NCBI RefSeq assembly: GCF_004120195.1
Contig: NZ_SCHN01000023.1
Span: 17,707-81,706 of the forward strand
DNA from: Enterovibrio baiacu
GTDB lineage: Bacteria > Pseudomonadota > Gammaproteobacteria > Enterobacterales > Vibrionaceae
DNA: 64,000 nucleotides
Direction: 5' to 3'
The notes below the pieces were generated by a model, which saw only the letters and a list, made by a program, of their open reading frames with translations, was not told the origin of the DNA and made no database searches. Each line of letters opens with the position of its first letter. The first letter of the stretch is position 1. Made by a program: the position numbers and the translations under genes. Positions 59,231 through 64,000 of the stretch are shown piece by piece.

Positions 59231-61636
59231 ATGAAATACGGCTTCTTTGATAACGATAACCGGGAATATGTCATTACCCGTCCTGACGTACCGGCGCCAT
59301 GGACCAACTATCTGGGTACAGAAAAATTCTGTACCGTGATTTCTCACAATGCGGGTGGTTATTCGTTCTATCAAAGTCCTGAGCACAACCGTGTCACTAA
59401 GTTCCGTCCAAACGGCACGTTTGACCGCCCTGGACACTTTGTTTACCTGCGTGATGATGAAACTGCAGACTACTGGTCAATCTCTTGGCAACCAGTAGCG
59501 AAGAGCCTTGAAGAAGCTTCTTACGAAGTTCGTCACGGTCTGTCGTACTCAAAATTCAAATGTGAATACAACGGCATCACTGCATCAAAAACCTTGTTTG
59601 TACCAAAAGGTGAAGACGCACAGCTTTGGGACATCACGATCAAGAACGACGGCGACAAGCCACGTACGATCAGTGCATTCTCATTCGTTGAATTCTCATT
59701 CAGCCACATCCAGTCGGACAACCAAAACCATCAGATGAGCTTGTACTCTGCAGGCACGTCTTATGAAGATGGCGTGATTGAATACGATCTGTATTACAAC
59801 ACCAACGATTACGATGGCTTCTACTACATGGCAGCAAGCTTCGACCCTGACAGCTACGACGGTCAGCGCGACAGTTTCCTAGGTATGTACCGTGATGAAG
59901 CGAACCCAATTGCTGTTGAAAAAGGCCGTTGTTCTAACCACGTTCAAACCTGTTACAACCATTGTGGTTCTCTACACAAACAATTCGTTATCCAACCAGG
60001 TGAAGAAGTTCGCTTCGTTTACATCTTGGGTGTAGGTAAAGGCGAAGGCCAACGTCTACGTAAGAAATACCAAGACTTTGCTAACGTTGACGCTGCATTT
60101 GCTGGCATCAAAGAGCACTGGGACACGCGCTGCAACAAGTTCCGCGTATCCTCGCCAAACGAAGGCCTAGACACCATGATCAATGCTTGGACACTTTACC
60201 AAGCAGAAACCTGTGTGGTTTGGTCTCGCTTTGCATCGTTCATCGAAGTGGGTGGTCGTACAGGTCTAGGTTACCGTGACACCGCACAAGATGCGATTTC
60301 TGTCCCTCACTCAAACCCTGCGATGACCCGTAAGCGTCTTGTTGACCTGCTACGTGGCCAAGTAAAAGCGGGTTACGGCTTGCACCTGTTCGATCCAGAT
60401 TGGTTCGATCCAGCAAAAGCAGACGTTAAACCGTCTAAGTCGCCAACGGTTGTTCCAACCCCTAGCGATGAAGATAAGATCCACGGCATCGATGACACCT
60501 GTTCTGACGATCACCTATGGATCGTGCCAACGATCATCAAGTACGTGACCGAAACCGGTGAAGAGAGTTTCCTAGACGAAAACATCCCATATGCGGATGG
60601 CGGCGACGCAACCGTTTATGAGCACATGAAAGCAGCGCTAGATTTCTCTGCGGAATACGTGGGTCAAACTGGTATCTGTAAAGGTCTGCGTGCAGACTGG
60701 AACGACTGTCTGAACCTAGGCGGTGGTGAATCAGCCATGGTTTCTTTCCTACACTTCTGGGCACTGCAAGAGTTCATTACGCTGGCGAAACACAAAGGCC
60801 AAGATGCTGACGTTCAGAAATACACTGAAATGGCAGCGAACGTTCGCGAAGCGTGTGAAAAACACCTTTGGGACGAAGAAGGTGGCTGGTACATCCGTGG
60901 TCTAACCAAAGATGGCGACAAGATCGGTACAGCGCAACAAACTGAAGGTCGTATTCACCTTGAGTCGAACACGTTGGCTGTTCTTTCTGGTATGGCATCA
61001 CAAGATCGTGGCGAAAAAGCCATGGATGCGGTTGATGAGAACCTGTTCTCTGAATACGGTCTGCACCTCAATTCACCGTCTTTCTCAACGCCAAACGATG
61101 ACATCGGCTTCGTTACCCGCGTTTACCAAGGCGTGAAAGAAAACGGCGCGATATTCTCGCATCCAAACCCATGGGCTTGGGTAGCGGAAGCGAAACTGGG
61201 TCGTGGTGATCGTGCAATGAAGTTCTACGATGCACTTAACCCGTACAACCAAAACGACATGATTGAAAAGCGTGTTGCTGAACCTTACTCATACGTTCAG
61301 TTCATCATGGGTCGTGACCACGAAAATCATGGTCGTGCAAACCACCCTTGGCTAACGGGCACATCAGGTTGGGCTTACTTCGCAGTCACCAACTTCATTC
61401 TAGGTGTACAAGTTGGCTTTGACGGCCTAAGCGTTAACCCTTGTATTCCAACTGAATGGCCAGGATTTGAAGTTAACCGCGAATGGCGTGGCGCAACTTA
61501 CCAAATCAAGGTTGAAAACCCGAACGGTGTAAGTAAAGGCGTGAAAACCATCACTTTGAACGGTGAAGTGGTTTCTGGCGCTATCCCTGCACAAGCTGAA
61601 GGCTCTGTGAACGTTGTTAACGTTGTAATGGGCTAA
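59231..61636 (+). CDS. chbP: GH94 N,N'-diacetylchitobiose phosphorylase
   Basis: Phosphorolyses (GlcNAc)2 to GlcNAc-1-P and GlcNAc, saving one ATP per disaccharide. 801 residues, the same length as the Vibrio proteolyticus enzyme. Catalytic Asp492 is in GLRADWNDCLNLGG, and the phosphate/sugar-site sequences RTGLGYRDTAQDAI and HPNPWAWVAEAK are present. The N-terminal beta-sandwich covers roughly 1-270, then a helical linker and the (alpha/alpha)6 barrel. No signal peptide. AGAAGGAA lies before the ATG. Codon use is more biased than in the adjacent hexosaminidase, suggesting high expression. Confidence 0.95.
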   Translation: MKYGFFDNDNREYVITRPDVPAPWTNYLGTEKFCTVISHNAGGYSFYQSPEHNRVTKFRPNGTFDRPGHFVYLRDDETADYWSISWQPVAKSLEEASYEVRHGLSYSKFKCEYNGITASKTLFVPKGEDAQLWDITIKNDGDKPRTISAFSFVEFSFSHIQSDNQNHQMSLYSAGTSYEDGVIEYDLYYNTNDYDGFYYMAASFDPDSYDGQRDSFLGMYRDEANPIAVEKGRCSNHVQTCYNHCGSLHKQFVIQPGEEVRFVYILGVGKGEGQRLRKKYQDFANVDAAFAGIKEHWDTRCNKFRVSSPNEGLDTMINAWTLYQAETCVVWSRFASFIEVGGRTGLGYRDTAQDAISVPHSNPAMTRKRLVDLLRGQVKAGYGLHLFDPDWFDPAKADVKPSKSPTVVPTPSDEDKIHGIDDTCSDDHLWIVPTIIKYVTETGEESFLDENIPYADGGDATVYEHMKAALDFSAEYVGQTGICKGLRADWNDCLNLGGGESAMVSFLHFWALQEFITLAKHKGQDADVQKYTEMAANVREACEKHLWDEEGGWYIRGLTKDGDKIGTAQQTEGRIHLESNTLAVLSGMASQDRGEKAMDAVDENLFSEYGLHLNSPSFSTPNDDIGFVTRVYQGVKENGAIFSHPNPWAWVAEAKLGRGDRAMKFYDALNPYNQNDMIEKRVAEPYSYVQFIMGRDHENHGRANHPWLTGTSGWAYFAVTNFILGVQVGFDGLSVNPCIPTEWPGFEVNREWRGATYQIKVENPNGVSKGVKTITLNGEVVSGAIPAQAEGSVNVVNVVMG

Positions 61637-61638
61637 CA

Positions 61639-61672
61639 AAAAAAGGGGGGCACTTTTGCCCTCCTTTTTTAT
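61639..61672 (+). terminator. terminator or attenuator after chbP
   Basis: AAAAAAGGGGGGCA, loop CTTT and TGCCCTCCTTTTTT form a 14-bp stem with one G-U pair, ending in a T-run, three bases after the chbP stop. Only 25 bases remain before the next gene, so the mutase gene is expressed by read-through or from an unseen promoter. Confidence 0.85.
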
Positions 61673-61696
61673 TCCTGTTTAGAAAGGAGCTCTACC

Positions 61697-63109
61697 ATGA
61701 TTCAATTTGGTACTGGCGGATGGCGCGCCTTCATCGGTGAAGAGTTTACCAAAGACAACGTACGTCTTGTGGCGCAATCTCTTGCGAACATCATGATCAC
61801 AGAAAACGCGTGTGAGCCAGGTTTTGTGATTGGCTACGACCGCCGTTTTCTTTCTGATAAAGCTGCAGCATGGTTTGCAGAAGTGCTTGCTGCAAATGGC
61901 ATCACTGTTAGCTTCATCGACAAATACGTGCCAACCCCGATCGTCATGTTCAAAGCAAAGCAGATGGAAACGCATTACTCTGCGTGTATCACTGCGTCTC
62001 ACAACCCTGCGGATTACAACGGCATTAAAGTCTTCATCCAAGGCGGTCGTGATGCAGACGAAGTTATTACGGCAAAAATCGAAGAACAAGTCAGTAAGCT
62101 GAAAGCAACTGATGTGAAATCAATGGACTTCGAAGATGCGCAAACTCAAGGGCTGGTCAAGATCATCAACCCAATGAACGAATTCGTTGATTCGATCATT
62201 GATTTCATTGATATCGACGCCATTAAAGCCGCGAACCTTCGCGTGTTGATCGACCCGATGTTTGGTGTGGCTAAAAACGCTCTGCAAACTGTGTTGATCT
62301 CAGGTCGTTGTGACGTTGACGTCATCAACGACGGTGAAAACCCAGGGTTTGGCGGTGTAATGCCTTCCCCAAGCGCTGCAACCCTTTACCGTTTGAAGCA
62401 CATGGTTGCACACGAAGGCTATGACATTGGTATCGGCACGGATGGCGATGCTGACCGTTTAGGCATCATTGATGAAAAAGGTAACTTCATTCACCCGAAC
62501 GAAGTATTGCTGCTTCTCTATTACTACATGTTGGAATACAAGGGCTTAAAAGGCTCAGTTGTTCGCAACATCGCAACCACTCACCTTCTGGATAAAGTTG
62601 CTGCTGACCACAACGAGAAAAGCTTTGAAGTGCCTGTTGGCTTCAAACACATCAGCTCGCAAATGGAAGCCGATGATTCTCTGATCGGCGGTGAGAGCTC
62701 TGGCGGCCTTACCATCCGTGGTCACATCAAAGGTAAAGATGGCGTATTTGCCTCAAGCCTTTTGGTTGAAATGATCAGCGTAACGGGCAAGAAACTGTCT
62801 GAAATGCTTGATGAAATCTACGGAAAATACGGCTATGCCTACACCGCAGAAGGCGACTGCACATTCAAAGCATCTCAACGCGACAGCCTTTACAATCGCA
62901 TCTACGTAGACAAAGAGTTGCCTGAGTTTGCGTATGAAGTTGAAAAGGTGAGCTATGCCGATGGCTTGAAAGTGTACTTCAAAAATGGCGGTTGGGCGCT
63001 GGCTCGCTTCTCTGGCACTGAGCCACTACTGCGTATTTTTGTGGAGTGGGAAGACAAAGAAACCGCAGAAACACTGGTTAATCAGATCAAATCTTTCCTT
63101 AAGGTTTAA
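61697..63109 (+). CDS. alpha-D-phosphohexomutase (phosphoglucomutase/phospho-GlcNAc mutase type)
   Basis: 470-residue member of the alpha-D-phosphohexomutase superfamily with four domains. Phosphoserine loop TASHNPADY has Ser101; metal loop GTDGDADR is at 247-254; sugar loop GGESSGGL and C-terminal phosphate loop RFSGTEPLLRIF are all present. By position behind chitobiose phosphorylase it probably converts GlcNAc-1-P to GlcNAc-6-P, feeding NagA. Activity on glucose-1-P is equally possible from sequence alone. AAAGGAGC lies just before the ATG, and a terminator precedes it. Confidence 0.9.
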   Translation: MIQFGTGGWRAFIGEEFTKDNVRLVAQSLANIMITENACEPGFVIGYDRRFLSDKAAAWFAEVLAANGITVSFIDKYVPTPIVMFKAKQMETHYSACITASHNPADYNGIKVFIQGGRDADEVITAKIEEQVSKLKATDVKSMDFEDAQTQGLVKIINPMNEFVDSIIDFIDIDAIKAANLRVLIDPMFGVAKNALQTVLISGRCDVDVINDGENPGFGGVMPSPSAATLYRLKHMVAHEGYDIGIGTDGDADRLGIIDEKGNFIHPNEVLLLLYYYMLEYKGLKGSVVRNIATTHLLDKVAADHNEKSFEVPVGFKHISSQMEADDSLIGGESSGGLTIRGHIKGKDGVFASSLLVEMISVTGKKLSEMLDEIYGKYGYAYTAEGDCTFKASQRDSLYNRIYVDKELPEFAYEVEKVSYADGLKVYFKNGGWALARFSGTEPLLRIFVEWEDKETAETLVNQIKSFLKV

Positions 63110-63132
63110 TCGACAGTTTTAGGTTCAACACG

Positions 63133-63162
63133 AGGGCAGTCTCTTTGACTGCCCTTTTTTTA
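63133..63162 (+). terminator. terminator closing the chitin operon
   Basis: AGGGCAGTC, loop TCTTT and GACTGCCCT form a perfect 9-bp stem followed by seven T, 24 bases after the mutase stop and just before the convergent lipoprotein gene. Confidence 0.92.
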
Positions 63163-63172
63163 TATTGGCAGA

Positions 63173-63460
63173 TTATTGCATCACACAATCTCGCAAAGTG
63201 TGCGCATCCCAAACCAACATGGCTTCTTTACCCTTGGTATATAAGCCTGTCTTCTTATCTTCAGACTCATACTGAGCGCCAGACGCCGAACGGATCCGAG
63301 GGATATCACGATCCTTTCCTTTAAACCGAATAAGTGCAGACTCTGATGTCACCATCGCATTAAACCCAATACTGTCCTCGCAATCATAGTGGTGAGGCAA
63401 TGACGAGGTGCATCCTGTTAAGAATGCCGCTACAAAGCAAAGGCCAATCACTCTTTTCAT
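63173..63460 (-). CDS. MliC-like lipoprotein (C-type lysozyme inhibitor family)
   Basis: 95-residue lipoprotein. Signal peptide MKRVIGLCFVAAFLTGC has a clear lipobox LTGC, so the mature protein starts at Cys17; residues Thr-Ser follow it, favouring outer-membrane sorting. The mature domain has HYDCED, SASGAQYES and a closing TLRDCVMQ, matching the Cys pair and SxSGAxY pattern of MliC/YdhA proteins that bind C-type lysozyme. Start chosen seven bases after GGAGGG; a frame six codons longer lacks a ribosome site. Convergent with the chitin operon. Function by family resemblance only. Confidence 0.82.
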   Translation of the reverse strand: MKRVIGLCFVAAFLTGCTSSLPHHYDCEDSIGFNAMVTSESALIRFKGKDRDIPRIRSASGAQYESEDKKTGLYTKGKEAMLVWDAHTLRDCVMQ

Positions 63461-63702
63461 TCCGCGTCCCTCCAGCAAACAATGTAATCATATGATTTCA
63501 TGCTCATAAGGCGATATCTGTTTGCAGAATCACATTGCAGTAAGAAAAAGCGACGAGAGTGCGTGCCAGTGTGTCTTTGGGCGCATTATATGTGCGCGTT
63601 TTTTTCTTCGCTTTTCCCAGCTCCCGCTCTTCCTGCTCTTCCTGCTCTTCCTGCTCTTTCTCGTCCCTCGCCTTCTCAAGGCTCGTTTCTGCTTTTCTCC
63701 AG
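63461..63702. other. gap between lipoprotein gene and rRNA operon
   Basis: About 240 bases without a convincing gene. It includes a GCGCAT/ATGTGCGC imperfect hairpin followed by T7 on the plus strand (63581-63605). A tandem 9-bp repeat (63626-63661) follows. Confidence 0.5.
63626..63661. repeat. four tandem 9-bp repeats
   Basis: GCTCTTCCT occurs three times in perfect tandem, followed by a fourth copy with one change (GCTCTTTCT). It lies beyond the rRNA terminator. Confidence 0.8.
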
Positions 63703-63740
63703 ACGCAAAAAAGCCCTGACCGTCAGGTCAGGGCTTTCTT
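63703..63740 (-). terminator. rRNA operon terminator
   Basis: On the minus strand AAGCCCTGACC, loop TGAC and GGTCAGGGCTT followed by TTTT form a strong stem-loop just after 5S rRNA. Confidence 0.92.
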
Positions 63741-63747
63741 AAATTGG

Positions 63748-63867
63748 AAGCCTGGCGATGTCCTACTCTCACATGGGGAAACCCCACACTACCATCGGCG
63801 CTGTTACGTTTCACTACTGAGTTCGGCATGGAGTCAGGTGGGTCCATAACGCTATGGTCGCCAAGCA
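63748..63867 (-). rRNA. rrf: 5S ribosomal RNA
   Basis: 120 bases on the minus strand beginning TGCTTGGCGACCATAGCG and ending in TCGCCAGGCTT. It contains the universal CCGAACTCAGTAGTGAAACG segment and closely follows the E. coli 5S sequence, with Vibrio-type changes. It lies between the 23S end and a strong terminator, as expected for the last gene of an rrn operon. Confidence 0.97.
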
Positions 63868-63962
63868 AATTCATTAAAATCTGGGAAAATTCTGACTAGC
63901 ATCGTGTCTCAATACACATTCAATGTTCTTTCTTGAGTCCGCTAAAACCCCTTGGGTGTTGT

Positions 63963-64000
63963 ATGATTAAGCCTCACGGGCAATTAGTACAGGTTAGCTC
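63963..64000 (-). rRNA. rrl: 23S ribosomal RNA, 3' end only
   Basis: The last 38 or so bases of 23S on the minus strand: GAGCTAACCTGTACTAATTG followed by CCCGTGAGGCTTAATC. This is the conserved 3' terminus that pairs with the 5' end of 23S. The rest lies beyond the window. About 95 bases separate it from 5S; no tRNA gene is in that spacer. Confidence 0.93.

Noticed and set aside
63581..63605. Plus-strand terminator in the gap before the rRNA operon
   Set aside because: The stem is bulged and no plus-strand gene ends nearby, because the mutase already has a strong terminator at 63133. It could be chance.
63500..63742. Overlapping plus-strand frames over the tandem repeat and rRNA terminator
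   Set aside because: They read through a 9-bp repeat giving LFLLFLLFL-like strings and run into the rRNA terminator. No ribosome site.

Overview
The window is ordinary chromosomal DNA of a marine gammaproteobacterium, almost certainly a member of the Vibrionaceae. ArcA, ArcB, YadS, MtnN, GltD and ErpA are close to their E. coli counterparts. The right half carries the chitin-utilisation block (ChiS, CBP, ABC importer, GH9, GlcN kinase, GH20, GH94, hexose-P mutase) that is a hallmark of Vibrio, Photobacterium and Grimontia relatives. From memory of the V. cholerae gene order, the left part resembles VC2362-VC2382 and the right part resembles VC0631-VC0611 in reverse. The two blocks meet here around 30.5-32.8 kb. 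I cannot fix the genus.

Left part (1-14.3 kb). The threonine operon thrL-thrA-thrB-thrC runs on the minus strand behind a clear attenuator; thrC runs off the left edge. aceK diverges from it. Next come a small outer-membrane-like protein, an RraA paralogue, the ArcA/ArcB aerobic respiration control pair (convergent), a PAS-GGDEF diguanylate cyclase and the radical SAM protein YhcC.

Middle (14.3-33 kb). Two complete but distinct glutamate synthase operons (gltBD) stand back to back, giving two routes for ammonia assimilation. They are followed by mtnN-cbiB-btuF (nucleosidase, cobalamin salvage and cobalamin binding, joined by one-base overlaps) and yadS. A three-gene cassette (VOC protein, questin-oxidase-like protein, flavodoxin-type quinone reductase) lies at the apparent synteny junction and is the least understood gene set here.

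Right part (33-63.5 kb). tyrS diverges from a MepM/ShyC-like murein endopeptidase. An RND efflux pump and its fusion protein follow, then erpA, hemL, an unlisted 36-residue Cys-rich membrane protein, an AI-2E-family permease and rsmC. The chitin block begins with chiS, a hybrid sensor kinase. An 850-base regulatory gap rich in repeats separates it from the operon for CBP, two permeases, two ATPases, GH9 glucosaminidase, glucosamine kinase, GH20 hexosaminidase, chitobiose phosphorylase and a sugar-phosphate mutase. Together these import chitin or chitosan oligosaccharides and convert them in the cytoplasm to sugar phosphates. An MliC-like lipoprotein follows. The window ends in the 3' part of an rRNA operon on the minus strand (23S end and 5S).

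No CRISPR array, phage, insertion sequence or tRNA gene was seen. All start choices, motifs and site positions were read by eye; no search or folding program was run.
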